Below, one piece after another: positions 31,341 to 39,664 of a stretch of 64,000 nucleotides of DNA; positions within the stretch are counted from its first letter, which is position 1, and every line of letters starts with the position of its first letter. The notes below the pieces were generated by a model. That model worked only from the letters and a program-made list of their open reading frames with translations, made no database searches and had not been told where the DNA came from. Origin of the DNA: Archangium gephyra (lineage in GTDB: Bacteria; Myxococcota; Myxococcia; Myxococcales; Myxococcaceae). The translations under genes and the position numbers were made by a program. The stretch lies in contig NZ_CP011509.1 in NCBI RefSeq assembly GCF_001027285.1, positions 1,372,501 to 1,436,500 of the forward strand. The letters run 5' to 3'.

Positions 31341-32093
31341 CTACGGGTGCTGCTCCAGCTCGCGCAGCTTGTCGATGATGACCTGCATGCGGTCGTGGTG
31401 CGAGCCCGCCCAGAACACCCGCTTGCACTCGGGGCACTGTTGGAAGCGGGTGAACGTGGCGTGCACGTTCTCGGGCACGCGGCCGCGCACCTCGTCGGGC
31501 GAGGCCCCCGAGAGCGCGCCATTGCACGGGATGCACCGCGAGAAGGGGCGCATGTGCGCGGTGAGCTGGAAGCGCCGCACCACCTCCACCAGCTGCTGCG
31601 AGGGGTCCGTCTCGCGGGGGAAGTACCCGTGAATGACTTCGGAGCGCTTGAGCACGCCGAGGTCCCGCGTGAGCAGGATGCGCTGCTCCTCGCGAGACTG
31701 CCGGGCGAGCACGTCATCCGCGTAGTCGTTGCGCCACAGCGTGTCGAAGCCGAGCATGCGCAACAGGCCCGCGAGCCGGCCGAGTCCCACGTCCAACAGG
31801 AAGCGCGGCTCGGGCAGGGCAGGGGGCCCCACGCGCACCATCGGCGTCACGTCGATGGAGGTGAAGGCGGGGTAGACGGCCACCCGCTGCCCGTCCCCCA
31901 CGCGGTGCGAGAAGTCCACCGCCTCTCCGTCCACCAGCACCACGTCCACCTCGGGGTGGGGCGGGCCGAGCGACTCGATGAGATCCTTCACCGAGGGGGA
32001 GCCCTGGACGGTATGGGCGAACTCCACCCCGCGCCGCTCGGGCGCGAGGAAGTCATTGAGCGCGCCGTAGAAGCGCACCTGGAGCCGCGTCAT
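31341..32093 (-). CDS. Mut7-C RNase-like protein with ubiquitin-like N-terminal domain
   Basis: 250 aa. The start is at 32093, overlapping the preceding DUF1279 gene (ATGA on the minus strand). Residues about 1-80 form a ubiquitin-like fold of the Mut7-C ubiquitin family. The rest is the Mut7-C PIN-like RNase domain: LGRLAGLLRMLGFDTLWRND with acidic residues, RILLTRDLGVLKR, and a zinc knuckle CIPCNG...CPEC. Likely a small RNA nuclease; the target is unknown. Domain order and length are those of the usual bacterial form. Confidence 0.82.
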   Translation of the reverse strand: MTRLQVRFYGALNDFLAPERRGVEFAHTVQGSPSVKDLIESLGPPHPEVDVVLVDGEAVDFSHRVGDGQRVAVYPAFTSIDVTPMVRVGPPALPEPRFLLDVGLGRLAGLLRMLGFDTLWRNDYADDVLARQSREEQRILLTRDLGVLKRSEVIHGYFPRETDPSQQLVEVVRRFQLTAHMRPFSRCIPCNGALSGASPDEVRGRVPENVHATFTRFQQCPECKRVFWAGSHHDRMQVIIDKLRELEQHP

Positions 32094-32476
32094 GGGCCGG
32101 CGGGCGGGTCGGCCGGGTTGGGACCCTTGTTGCGCAGGCGCCGGATGAGCCTGTCGATCACCGGCGTGAGCGCGAACGTGGCGGCGAAGCGCGGAATCTT
32201 GATGACCTGGCAGGCGACATACGCGCCGGTGAAGGTGCTCGCGGCGCCCACGGCGCCCTCCACCTGGAAGCCCGCGCGGATGAGCACCATGAAGCCGGCC
32301 AGACACAGGCCGAAGATGGTGTAGTGCACCACCAGGGCCAGCGGGCCGTAGCGCATGATGAACGCCTGCAGGCGCTCCATGAGCTTGGGCTTCGCCGGGG
32401 CCACGGCCGGGGCGTTGGGAGTCTCGTTCGGATTCGGCGTCACGGGTGGCTGAACAGTCTCCATCGGCCCCACCAT
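32090..32476 (-). CDS. DUF1279 membrane-associated protein
   Basis: 128 aa. The start is at 32476, or 32464 at the next Met. A Pro/Ala-rich cytoplasmic segment precedes a DUF1279/FAM210-like domain: FIMRYGPLALVVHYTIFGL then LAGFMVLIRAGF, with probable membrane-buried helices, ending in FALTPVIDRLIRRLR. Function unknown in bacteria; eukaryotic relatives affect mitochondrial translation or membrane organisation. Its stop overlaps the Mut7-C gene start, so the two should be translated together. Confidence 0.72.
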   Translation of the reverse strand: MVGPMETVQPPVTPNPNETPNAPAVAPAKPKLMERLQAFIMRYGPLALVVHYTIFGLCLAGFMVLIRAGFQVEGAVGAASTFTGAYVACQVIKIPRFAATFALTPVIDRLIRRLRNKGPNPADPPAGP

Positions 32477-32577
32477 GCCCCACTTCGAGGCTTCCAGCGA
32501 GTCAACCCGGTGCCTGCCCGGCTGCTTTCCGGCCCCGATTGTCAGGCTCCCAGTCCCAGGGTAGACCTGTGGGTCTC

Positions 32578-33198
32578 ATGGTGCACCGCTTTCGCGTCCT
32601 GATCCTCGTGGGCCTCGCCACCCTCGCCGCCGACCAGGTGACCAAGTACCTCGCCGTGGCCCACCTGACGGAGGCGCTCGATGGGCGCACCGGCCTGGCC
32701 CGGGTGGAGGGCTTCGTCTCCGAGCAGAACCTGGACAACGATCCGCCCCTGCCGGGGGCGTACCGGCGCTCGACGCGGCCCTACCGCTTCATCGAGAACT
32801 ACTGGCACTTCCGCTACGTGGAGAACCCGGGCGCCGCCTGGGGCCTCTTCGGCAACCTGCCCGAGTCCGTGCGCCGCCCCTTCTTCCACCTGGTGAGCCT
32901 GGTGGCGCTCGGCTTCATCACCTTCATGTACGTGCGGCTCACCCCGGACCAGCGGCGGGTGCGCTGGGCGCTGGCGCTCGTGGCGGGTGGCGCGGTGGGC
33001 AACTTCGTGGATCGGCTCCTGCGCGGCTACGTCATCGACTTCATCGACTGGCACTGGCGCAACCAGCCCGGCATGCGCTGGCCCACCTTCAACGTGGCCG
33101 ATGCCGCCATCTGCGTCGGTGTGGGTCTGCTCCTGCTGGACTCCTTCCTGGAGCGCAAGCCCGTGGAAACCGTGACGCCCGGGGAGCAGGTGGTATAA
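32578..33198 (+). CDS. lspA: Signal peptidase II (first copy)
   Basis: Cleaves signal peptides of diacylglyceryl-prolipoproteins at the inner membrane. 206 aa. The catalytic Asp pair is D145 (GNFVDRLLRG) and D175 (FNVADAAI), both intact. The loop between transmembrane helices 1 and 2 (about residues 35-75) is longer than in E. coli. A second copy begins 9 nt downstream, and lgt follows. Myxobacterial LspA paralogues are known in connection with lipoprotein-targeting antibiotics; which is the main enzyme here is not clear. Confidence 0.93.
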   Translation: MVHRFRVLILVGLATLAADQVTKYLAVAHLTEALDGRTGLARVEGFVSEQNLDNDPPLPGAYRRSTRPYRFIENYWHFRYVENPGAAWGLFGNLPESVRRPFFHLVSLVALGFITFMYVRLTPDQRRVRWALALVAGGAVGNFVDRLLRGYVIDFIDWHWRNQPGMRWPTFNVADAAICVGVGLLLLDSFLERKPVETVTPGEQVV

Positions 33199-33207
33199 CC
33201 ACCCCCC

Positions 33208-33840
33208 GTGCCTCGCAAATACATCCTCCTGCTGACGGTGGCGCTCGGCGTCATCGTCCTCGACCAGTGGACGAAGTACCTCGTCGTGCGCGAGCTCACC
33301 ACGCGCTTCGATGACCGGCCCACGCTGGGCGAGCGGCTGTCGGCCATGTACGGCGAGCCTCCTCCCCAGGGCTTCGATGGACTGCACTACCGGTCCAAGC
33401 GCTACATCGAGGTCTCCGACTCCTTCTTCCGCCTGCGCTACGCGGAGAACCCGGGCGCGGCCTGGGGCCTGTTCCGCAGCCTGCCGCCCGCCACGCGCGG
33501 CCTGCTCTTCCACGTAGTGAGCATCGGCGCGGTGGTGCTCATCACCTGGTACTTCAGCAAGCTGAGCGGGAAGGATCCCCAGGAGCGCTGGGCCCTGTGG
33601 GGCCTGCCCCTGGTGCTGGGCGGCGCCATCGGCAACTACATCGACCGCATCGCCCGGGCCTTCGTCATCGATTTCCTCGAGGCCCATTGGTACGACAAGG
33701 CCGCCTGGCCGTCCTTCAACGTGGCCGACTCGGCCATCGTCGTGGGCGTGGGGCTGCTCCTGGTGGACGCCTTCGTGCGCAAGGAGACGCCCGACAAGGA
33801 GACGCCCAAGCAGGACAAGTCGGCCACGGCCCGCACCTGA
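33208..33840 (+). CDS. lspA: Signal peptidase II (second copy)
   Basis: 210 aa, starting GTG 33208. Same reaction as the first copy; catalytic D146 (GNYIDRIARA) and D174 (FNVADSAI) are intact. It shares the layout but differs in the middle loop (YIEVSDSFFRLRYAENPGAA) and has a Lys/Thr-rich C-terminal tail. Tandem placement suggests duplication and divergence, perhaps to give resistance to LspA inhibitors or to serve special lipoproteins. Confidence 0.92.
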   Translation: MPRKYILLLTVALGVIVLDQWTKYLVVRELTTRFDDRPTLGERLSAMYGEPPPQGFDGLHYRSKRYIEVSDSFFRLRYAENPGAAWGLFRSLPPATRGLLFHVVSIGAVVLITWYFSKLSGKDPQERWALWGLPLVLGGAIGNYIDRIARAFVIDFLEAHWYDKAAWPSFNVADSAIVVGVGLLLVDAFVRKETPDKETPKQDKSATART

Positions 33841-33950
33841 CGCCGGGCCGCTCCCCCAGCGGGCGGTCCTGTACGAGGGCCGCCACACCCCACCCCCGCG
33901 GCGCCGTGAACGGGTAACCTGCGCGGCCTCGCGTCCCCGAGGCTCCCGCC

Positions 33951-35267
33951 ATGCTTCCCGTCCTCGTTCACTTCACCTTCACCTCCCTCTGGTCCCAGCT
34001 CGTCCTGTATGCCCTGGCGCTCGGCGTCGTGGGCTACATCGCCTACAACGGCTGGCGCGGCGCCGAGGGCACGCCCAAGGCCCCCGGGGAGAAGCCCGAG
34101 CCGCCCACCTCCAGCGACCGCCTGCAGCGCGCGCTCGGCTATGGGGCCTTCGCCGCGGCCCTGGCGTGGTTCGGCCTGCGTCATGCGCTGCCCGCCTCCG
34201 CCATTCCTGGTGGCAAGGGCGAGGGCATCCCCATCCACACCTATGGCGTGCTGCTGGCCACGGGCTTCATGACGGCCCTGACGGTGGCGGCGCGGCTGGC
34301 GCGGGACGAGTGGCGCAAGCCCACGTGGGTGCCGGACGCCCAGGGCGGCGGCGTGTGGGTGGACACCGAGGGCCCGCGCAAGCAGGAGGCCATGATGGAC
34401 TTCGGCTTCTACGCGCTGGTGGGCGGCCTGGTGGGCAGCCGCGTCCTCTTCGTCATCGTCAACTGGAAGGACTACTCGCGCGACTGGACGCAGGTGTTCT
34501 CCCTGGGCGGCGGGCTCGTCTTCTACGGCGGCCTCATCGGCGCCACGCTGGCCTCGCTGCTCTTCGCCAAGCAGCACCACATGGAGTTCATGCGGCTGGC
34601 GGACCTGGCCATCCCCACGGTGTCGCTGGGCCAGTGCCTGGGGCGGCTCGGGTGCTTCTCCGCCGGCTGCTGCTGGGGTGACGTCACCCACGCGGGCGCG
34701 CGTTTCGCCGTCCACTTCCCGGGCGCGGGGCTGGCCAAGGACATTTTCGGACGGCTCGGCGGTACCTCCAGCCTCGCCTTCCAGTCCCAGGCGCAGGACT
34801 CGCGCTACGTGGTGGAGGCCACCGGGGAGATCCTGCACCACATGGCCCCCGGCGCCGTGCGCATCTCCGACTGGGTGGCCCAGCACGGCACCACGCTGCC
34901 CATCTACCCCACGCAGATTTTCGAGTCCGTGGGCCAGCTCGTCCTCTTCCTGGCGCTGCTGTTCGCCCGGCGCTACCGGCGCTTCCACGGCCAGATTTTC
35001 GCCCTGTGGCTGATGTGCTACGCGGTGCTGCGCACCACGGTGGAGCTGTTCCGCGGCGACACCGAGCGCGGCACCCTGCATGGCCTGCTCGAGTCGCTGG
35101 GCGCCTCCCGCCTGGCCGACTCGGTGCCCCTGGAGGCCTGGTACAATATCTCCACCAGCCAGTTCATCTCCCTGTGCATGTTCACCTTTGGTGCGACTTT
35201 GCTGTACCGGCGGATCCGCCGGGCAGGCGAGCCGGCTGGCGTCGGCCCGACACCGAGCCCTGCCTGA
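33951..35267 (+). CDS. lgt: Prolipoprotein diacylglyceryl transferase
   Basis: Transfers diacylglycerol from phosphatidylglycerol to the lipobox Cys, the first step of lipoprotein maturation, at the inner membrane. At 438 aa it is much longer than the usual about 270; the extra length is an N-terminal region with additional membrane segments (LVLYALALGVVGYIAYNGW) and an internal loop. Core motifs are present: GIPIHTYGVLLATGF, GGLVFYGGLIGA, GRLGCFSAGCCWG and the C-terminal YPTQIFES. With both lspA genes upstream it forms a lipoprotein-maturation cluster. Confidence 0.93.
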   Translation: MLPVLVHFTFTSLWSQLVLYALALGVVGYIAYNGWRGAEGTPKAPGEKPEPPTSSDRLQRALGYGAFAAALAWFGLRHALPASAIPGGKGEGIPIHTYGVLLATGFMTALTVAARLARDEWRKPTWVPDAQGGGVWVDTEGPRKQEAMMDFGFYALVGGLVGSRVLFVIVNWKDYSRDWTQVFSLGGGLVFYGGLIGATLASLLFAKQHHMEFMRLADLAIPTVSLGQCLGRLGCFSAGCCWGDVTHAGARFAVHFPGAGLAKDIFGRLGGTSSLAFQSQAQDSRYVVEATGEILHHMAPGAVRISDWVAQHGTTLPIYPTQIFESVGQLVLFLALLFARRYRRFHGQIFALWLMCYAVLRTTVELFRGDTERGTLHGLLESLGASRLADSVPLEAWYNISTSQFISLCMFTFGATLLYRRIRRAGEPAGVGPTPSPA

Positions 35268-35308
35268 GGTTGATCCCCGGGCGCGTCTTGAGGACACTCT
35301 AGGAACCC

Positions 35309-36376
35309 ATGGCGTACGAGTCCTCGAAGTCCTCCACGAAGAACCAGGCCCTGAAGGCCGGAACCTCGGCGAAGTCGTCCGCCAAGCTGGCCGCGACCAG
35401 TGGCGACACCAAGTCCGGGATGCCCACGATGTCGGGCAGTGAGGTGGCGTTCCAGGAGTGTGACGCCATCGAAGCCGACATCGCCGCCCTCAAGGTGGCC
35501 TACGAGTTCTACTTCATGGGCAACGAGCGCCTGCCGCCCACGCGGGCGTACGAGGACCTCAAGAAGCGGCTGGAGCGGCTCAAGACGAGCTTCATCCGCA
35601 ACACCGCGGCCAAGTTCCGCGTGCAGGCCATCGCCACCAAGTTCGGTACGTACGAGCGGCTGTGGCAGCGCACGCTGCAGGAAATCGAGAACGGCACCTA
35701 CAAGCGGGACGTCGCCAAGGCGAAGCGCCGCACGCAGAAGCAGACGGGCTCCGACAGGCCCAAGACGCTGGGGGCCATCGAGCTGCCGGACGAGGATTTC
35801 GATGTCGAGGAGGTGAAGCCCTCCAAGGTGCCGTCCATCGCGCCCCTGACTCCCGCCGTGGAGCCGGTGCCCTTCCGGGGTGGGGTGCCGTCGGTGGCGC
35901 CGCTGGTCCCCTCGGTGGCGCCGCTGGTGCCGTCGGTGGCGCCGCTCGTGCCTCCCGTGGCGCCCGTGGCGGGCACGCCGGCCCGGGGCACCGCGGTTCC
36001 GTCCATTCCCTCCGTGGCCCCGCGCGTGGCTCCCGTGGTGCCGCCCGTGGCGCCCGCCGTGCCGCGCGTGGCGCCCGCCGTGCCGCCCGTGGCCCCGGGG
36101 GCCCGTCCTCCCGCCGCCAAGCCCGCGGGGGCCCGTCCTCCGGTGGCGGCCAGCGGCGGTGGGCTGTCCGACGACAAGCTGAAGTCCGTCTACGACGCCT
36201 ACGTCACCGCCAAGCGGCAGAACAAGGAGGACACCTCCAAGATGAGCTACGACTCCATCGCCGCCACGCTGCGCAAGCAGGTGCCCGAGCTGATGAAGCA
36301 GCACAACGCCAAGTCGGTGGAGTTCAAGGTCGTCATCAAGGACGGCAAGGCCGTCCTCAAGGCCGTTCCCAAGTAG
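35309..36376 (+). CDS. MXAN_5187-type protein with PSVAPLV repeats
   Basis: 355 aa without a signal. Residues about 45-150 are helical and charged (LKVAYEFYFMGNERLPPT, TKFGTYERLWQRTLQEIE). A Pro/Ala/Val-rich spacer follows, holding three in-frame copies of PSVAPLV and then PPVAP/PRVAP variants. The C-terminal about 90 residues (LSDDKLKSVYDAYVTAKRQN) match the MXAN_5187 C-terminal domain, a myxobacterial family of unknown role. The paired N- and C-terminal domains may bind partners across the flexible spacer. Start ATG 35309. Confidence 0.7.
   Translation: MAYESSKSSTKNQALKAGTSAKSSAKLAATSGDTKSGMPTMSGSEVAFQECDAIEADIAALKVAYEFYFMGNERLPPTRAYEDLKKRLERLKTSFIRNTAAKFRVQAIATKFGTYERLWQRTLQEIENGTYKRDVAKAKRRTQKQTGSDRPKTLGAIELPDEDFDVEEVKPSKVPSIAPLTPAVEPVPFRGGVPSVAPLVPSVAPLVPSVAPLVPPVAPVAGTPARGTAVPSIPSVAPRVAPVVPPVAPAVPRVAPAVPPVAPGARPPAAKPAGARPPVAASGGGLSDDKLKSVYDAYVTAKRQNKEDTSKMSYDSIAATLRKQVPELMKQHNAKSVEFKVVIKDGKAVLKAVPK
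35888..35950 (+). repeat. Three 21-bp coding repeats (PSVAPLV)
   Basis: Units at 35888-35908, 35909-35929 and 35930-35950 are nearly identical and encode PSVAPLV three times; degenerate PPVAP/PRVAP units continue. A flexible spacer, and a site where unit number could vary. Confidence 0.8.
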
Positions 36377-36387
36377 GACGCGCGCGG

Positions 36388-36897
36388 ATGAACCAGAACC
36401 TCGAGTCGCTCAAGGAGCGGGTGAGCCGCCTGTCGGTGATGATTTTCGACATCGACGGCACCCTCACCGATGGCCGCATCTTCTGGGTGCCCAACTCGGG
36501 CTGGACGCAGATGTACAGCGTGCGCGACGGCATGGGCATCAAGCGGCTGCAGGAGGCGGGGCTGGAGGTGGCGGCCATCTCCGGCGGCGACAGCCTGTCC
36601 GCGCAGATGCGGATGCAGTCGCTGGGCCTCAAGCACGTGCACTTCGGCAGCCAGGACAAGGTGGCGCACTTCGAGAAGCTGCTGGAGCTCTTGAAGGTGA
36701 CGGCGGACCGGTGTGGGTACATGGGCGACGAGACGGTGGACCTGCCGCTGCTCAAGGCGGTGGGTTTCTCGGCGGCGCCGCCCGAGGCCCCGGACGAGGT
36801 GCGTTCGCAAGTGCACTATGTGGCGCAGCGCCCGGCGGGCTTCGGCGCGGCGCGCGAGGTGTGTGAGTTCATTCTTCGTCACCGGCAGGTGCCGTAG
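36388..36897 (+). CDS. KdsC-like HAD phosphatase (KDO-8-phosphate phosphatase family)
   Basis: 169 aa, the usual length of this family. The HAD motif FDIDGTLTDG (D21, D23) opens it, SGGD follows as the second motif, and GDETVDLPLL is the family's metal-binding end motif. KdsC removes phosphate from KDO-8-phosphate in lipopolysaccharide core synthesis. It follows the MXAN_5187-type gene by 11 nt. It could also be a close relative acting on another sugar phosphate; kdsA/kdsB are not in this window. Confidence 0.82.
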   Translation: MNQNLESLKERVSRLSVMIFDIDGTLTDGRIFWVPNSGWTQMYSVRDGMGIKRLQEAGLEVAAISGGDSLSAQMRMQSLGLKHVHFGSQDKVAHFEKLLELLKVTADRCGYMGDETVDLPLLKAVGFSAAPPEAPDEVRSQVHYVAQRPAGFGAAREVCEFILRHRQVP

Positions 36898-36974
36898 CGC
36901 CCTGGAGGACGGGGTAAGCGTCGGCTGCTGGAATCCGTTACACGCCGGGGAGATCAATCCGTCCTGGGGGGAGG

Positions 36975-37003
36975 TTGTCCCCCGGAAGAGGGCTCCCTAG
37001 TTT
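36975..37003 (+). promoter_or_regulatory. Possible promoter for small lipoprotein gene
   Basis: TTGTCC (36975-36980) and TAGTTT (36998-37003) are 17 nt apart, resembling a housekeeping promoter. It would serve the lipoprotein gene starting at 37070. A GGGGG/CCCCC stem (36967-36983) overlaps the -35 side. The evidence is only the match. Confidence 0.3.
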
Positions 37004-37069
37004 GCGCCACGCGAGAGGCCCAACCGGGTGCTCGTGGGCGGACAAACGCACCGGACTTCGAGGTGGGCG

Positions 37070-37438
37070 ATGGCGGGTCGGACACGGCGCTGGGGGCTCG
37101 GGGTGGCGGCGATGGCGCTGTGGCTGGCGAGCGGCTGCGCGGAGCCTCCCGAGGACGCGGAGGCGCGCCTGGCGCAGCTGGAGGCCGAGGACAAGCAGAT
37201 GGACGCGGCGCTCGACGTCGTGGAGACGCGGCTGCTGGGCAATCAGTCCAAGCTGCACCTGTGGCAGGAGATGGAGCGGCGGCACGAGCAGGTGTCGGCC
37301 ATCCAGTGCCGGGTGGCGGACTCGCACCTCATGGCCATCGCCGAGCACTACGAGAAGCAGGAGGCCAAGGCGCGCCAGCTCACCAAGCGCCGCCGCATGG
37401 CCGCCGTGGATGCCGCGGTGATGACCGGAAGCCGTTGA
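37070..37438 (+). CDS. Small lipoprotein with helical domain
   Basis: 122 aa. ATG 37070 gives a lipoprotein signal ending LASGC. The mature part is a charged, mostly helical coil (EARLAQLEAEDKQMDAALDV), perhaps a coiled coil. No family recognised. It lies tail to tail with the TOPRIM-like gene on the other strand. Confidence 0.6.
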   Translation: MAGRTRRWGLGVAAMALWLASGCAEPPEDAEARLAQLEAEDKQMDAALDVVETRLLGNQSKLHLWQEMERRHEQVSAIQCRVADSHLMAIAEHYEKQEAKARQLTKRRRMAAVDAAVMTGSR

Positions 37439-37460
37439 GCGGCCACTGGCGCTCCAGGGT

Positions 37461-38321
37461 TCAGAGGTTGCGTAGCACTGCCCCGGCGCCAGGGCTCGAG
37501 GTCTCGGCGTGACACGTCCCGGGAAAGGGGTTGTCCACCTCGAGGGCCTCGGAGAGGTCCGCGAACAGTGAGCGCGCGAGCCGGGCGTGGGACTCCTGGG
37601 ACAGGGCACCGGACCAGTCGAGCTCGCGCAGGGCCTTCACTCCGCCGTGGGTCTCCCGGTAGCGGTGGGGGCTGGGGTTCTGCTCGTCCCCTTCCGGGTC
37701 GCAGAGGTACTGGAGATACCGCTTGGGGTGGCGCTGGCGGTCGGGCGTGGCCCAGTACTTCGCCTTGTCCGGCACTTCGAGGAACGGCGGCTCGTGGGTG
37801 ATGAAGTCCTCGACGTCGAGGGCTCGGCCATCCACGGTGGAGGGGCGCTGTGCACCCGCACGGTTGAGCGCGCCGGGCTCGCCGTAGAAGTAGGCCTCCA
37901 CCATGGGACAGAGCACGTGGAAGGAGCAATGCTCGCGCAGGCGCTGGATGACCTGCTCCTGACGCCGGGCGCTGGGCCATGGGTAGGCCTCGAGATGGTG
38001 CTTCACGGCCTCCCGTAATTGGCCGACGACCACGTCCACCTGGTCGAGGTTCGGTAGCTCCACGTCATCCACGGCGATGACGAGGTCGGGGCGCTCTCCG
38101 GTCCGTCCCGGGTCCGTGGCGGCGACCATGGCCGCCGCGAGCCTGTCCACCTGGCTCGGGCGGGTTCCCCCCGTCCGGGGAACGAGCTTCAGGCGTGCGC
38201 TGGTGAAGGAGTCGAGGAAGAGGGGACGCACGAACTCGGCGGAGGGGAAGTACCGCTGGAGCGAGGGCACCAGCCCGGCTCGCTCGCACTCGCCCGTGGT
38301 GATGAGGACGACCTTCTTCAT
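37461..38321 (-). CDS. TOPRIM/DUF4276-like protein coupled to AAA ATPase
   Basis: 286 aa. Starts at 38321 and overlaps the ATPase gene's stop by one base (TGATG). Candidate TOPRIM-like acidic residues are E11/E13 (TTGECER), D85-D86 (VIAVDDVELPN) and E142 in CPMVEAYFYGE, the latter matching the family's Glu-Ala-Trp segment. DUF4276/RloB-type proteins are predicted nucleases and often act with an SMC/OLD-like ATPase in anti-phage systems. The basic Arg/Lys-rich middle could bind nucleic acid. Function is by family and neighbour only. Confidence 0.6.
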   Translation of the reverse strand: MKKVVLITTGECERAGLVPSLQRYFPSAEFVRPLFLDSFTSARLKLVPRTGGTRPSQVDRLAAAMVAATDPGRTGERPDLVIAVDDVELPNLDQVDVVVGQLREAVKHHLEAYPWPSARRQEQVIQRLREHCSFHVLCPMVEAYFYGEPGALNRAGAQRPSTVDGRALDVEDFITHEPPFLEVPDKAKYWATPDRQRHPKRYLQYLCDPEGDEQNPSPHRYRETHGGVKALRELDWSGALSQESHARLARSLFADLSEALEVDNPFPGTCHAETSSPGAGAVLRNL

Positions 38322-39445
38322 CAGGAGGGCTCGGGCTCCCGGGGGGCGCCGAACTCGAGGTGCGCGTAGAGGTCTCCCAGCGAGAAGTGGGAGAGGTACT
38401 CGGGGTCGCGGAACTGGCTCAGGGGGATCGGGTTGGTCTCCTGGGACGGCTCCATCACGTAGACCTGCTCGGGGCAGTCGCGGAACTGGTCGAGCACGAC
38501 GGGCGAGTGCGTGGCGAGCAGCACGGTGCTCTTCGTCTGGGCCGCCCAGGTGCGGAACGCCTCGATGAGCCGCTTGATGGCGAAGGGATGGAGCGCGTTC
38601 TCCACTTCATCGAGGGCGACCATGCCGCCCTCGGGGACGGAGGCCACCGCGCACAGGTGCAGCAGCGCGACGAGCAGGCCATTGGCCGCGAAGGTGATGG
38701 GATAGGTGGTGTCGGGTCTCGGGGCCACGACGCGTGCGGCGACGGTCGTTCCCGCGGTCTCGAAGTCCAGGTCCGCGAAGTTGTCCGGAAAGAGGGTGCG
38801 CAGGCCCTCCATCACGAAGTTGAAGCGGACACGGTCTGCGCGCGTGTCCCGCCAGTTGCGCAGCACGGAGAAGACATTGCGCCCGTGGATGTCCAGCGCC
38901 TTCTCCGAAGAGAGCGGGGAGCCGTTCTCGCGGATGTGGGCCAGATGGTAGTCCGCGTAGCAGCGGTAGCCCTGGAGCACCGCGAGCAGCGATTGAATCC
39001 CCGGAGCTGTGGTGGGGTTGTCCGCAGCAAGGCGGAGCACGCTGCGCTCATCCGCGGGCAGGGGAATGTCGTTGAGCCAGACCTCATTGAGCATGCCCAT
39101 GCGGCGACCGCTCAGTCCTGGTCCATACAACTCTTCGAGATAGTAAGAGCCAATGCGGAGTTCCCTGGCCGTGAACTGAATGAGCCAACTGATGTTGGGA
39201 AGCATGGCCTGGAGGGTGACAACTCCAGCCGGCGCGGCCTCGAAGTGTATGAGGTTGGCGGCTCCACCGCGGTGATCGAGTGCACGCATCAGTCCATGTT
39301 CGAGGATGTGCCGGAGCAACTGAGGCACATCCAGCAGCGTGCTCTTGCCGGCGCCGTTTGGACCGACGAGCGCGCAGACGCCCTGTGGACTCCAGTCGGT
39401 GTTCCGGAGTGCTCGGTAATTCTCGACCCTGAATGTCAGCGGCAT
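38321..39445 (-). CDS. AAA (OLD/RecF-like) ATPase
   Basis: 374 aa from the start at 39445 (MPLTFRVENY). Walker A is GPNGAGKST (28-36), the signature-like ANGLLVALLH is at 254-263, Walker B MVALDEVE at 275-282 with D279/E280, and the H-loop LATHSP at 310-315. This is the layout of AAA_15/AAA_21 ATPases of the OLD/RecF group. The 39118-39300 stretch is visibly less GC-rich than its surroundings, a hint of transfer. It is coupled to a TOPRIM-like protein, a gene pair arrangement like OLD-class or PARIS-type defence modules, though neither component is a clear match to a named system. Confidence 0.75.
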   Translation of the reverse strand: MPLTFRVENYRALRNTDWSPQGVCALVGPNGAGKSTLLDVPQLLRHILEHGLMRALDHRGGAANLIHFEAAPAGVVTLQAMLPNISWLIQFTARELRIGSYYLEELYGPGLSGRRMGMLNEVWLNDIPLPADERSVLRLAADNPTTAPGIQSLLAVLQGYRCYADYHLAHIRENGSPLSSEKALDIHGRNVFSVLRNWRDTRADRVRFNFVMEGLRTLFPDNFADLDFETAGTTVAARVVAPRPDTTYPITFAANGLLVALLHLCAVASVPEGGMVALDEVENALHPFAIKRLIEAFRTWAAQTKSTVLLATHSPVVLDQFRDCPEQVYVMEPSQETNPIPLSQFRDPEYLSHFSLGDLYAHLEFGAPREPEPS

Positions 39446-39552
39446 CCGGACACCCTCGTCTCTCCGGTCACGCGGACGTGCTACCACGGATATAGCCACG
39501 GCTCTGCACTCCAGACGCGGCCCTGTACACGGGTGCAACCTGGGGCCCGAAA

Positions 39553-39587
39553 TACCCTCACCCCGGCCCTCTCCCGGAGGGCGAGGG
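39553..39587 (-). repeat. Dispersed palindromic repeat copy 3
   Basis: Contains ACCCTCACCCCGGCCCTCT and CCCGGAGGGCGAGGGT; the partial mate CAGGTTGCACCCG (minus-strand reading) lies next to it. It sits between divergent genes (AAA and small lipoprotein), unlike most copies, which lie 3' of genes. Confidence 0.65.
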
Positions 39588-39664
39588 TGCTCGGAACCCG
39601 GGGAAGCGGCCGGACGGGCGCCGGCTTCCGTGACGAGGGCGCTGAATCCGGGTAGAACCGCCTC

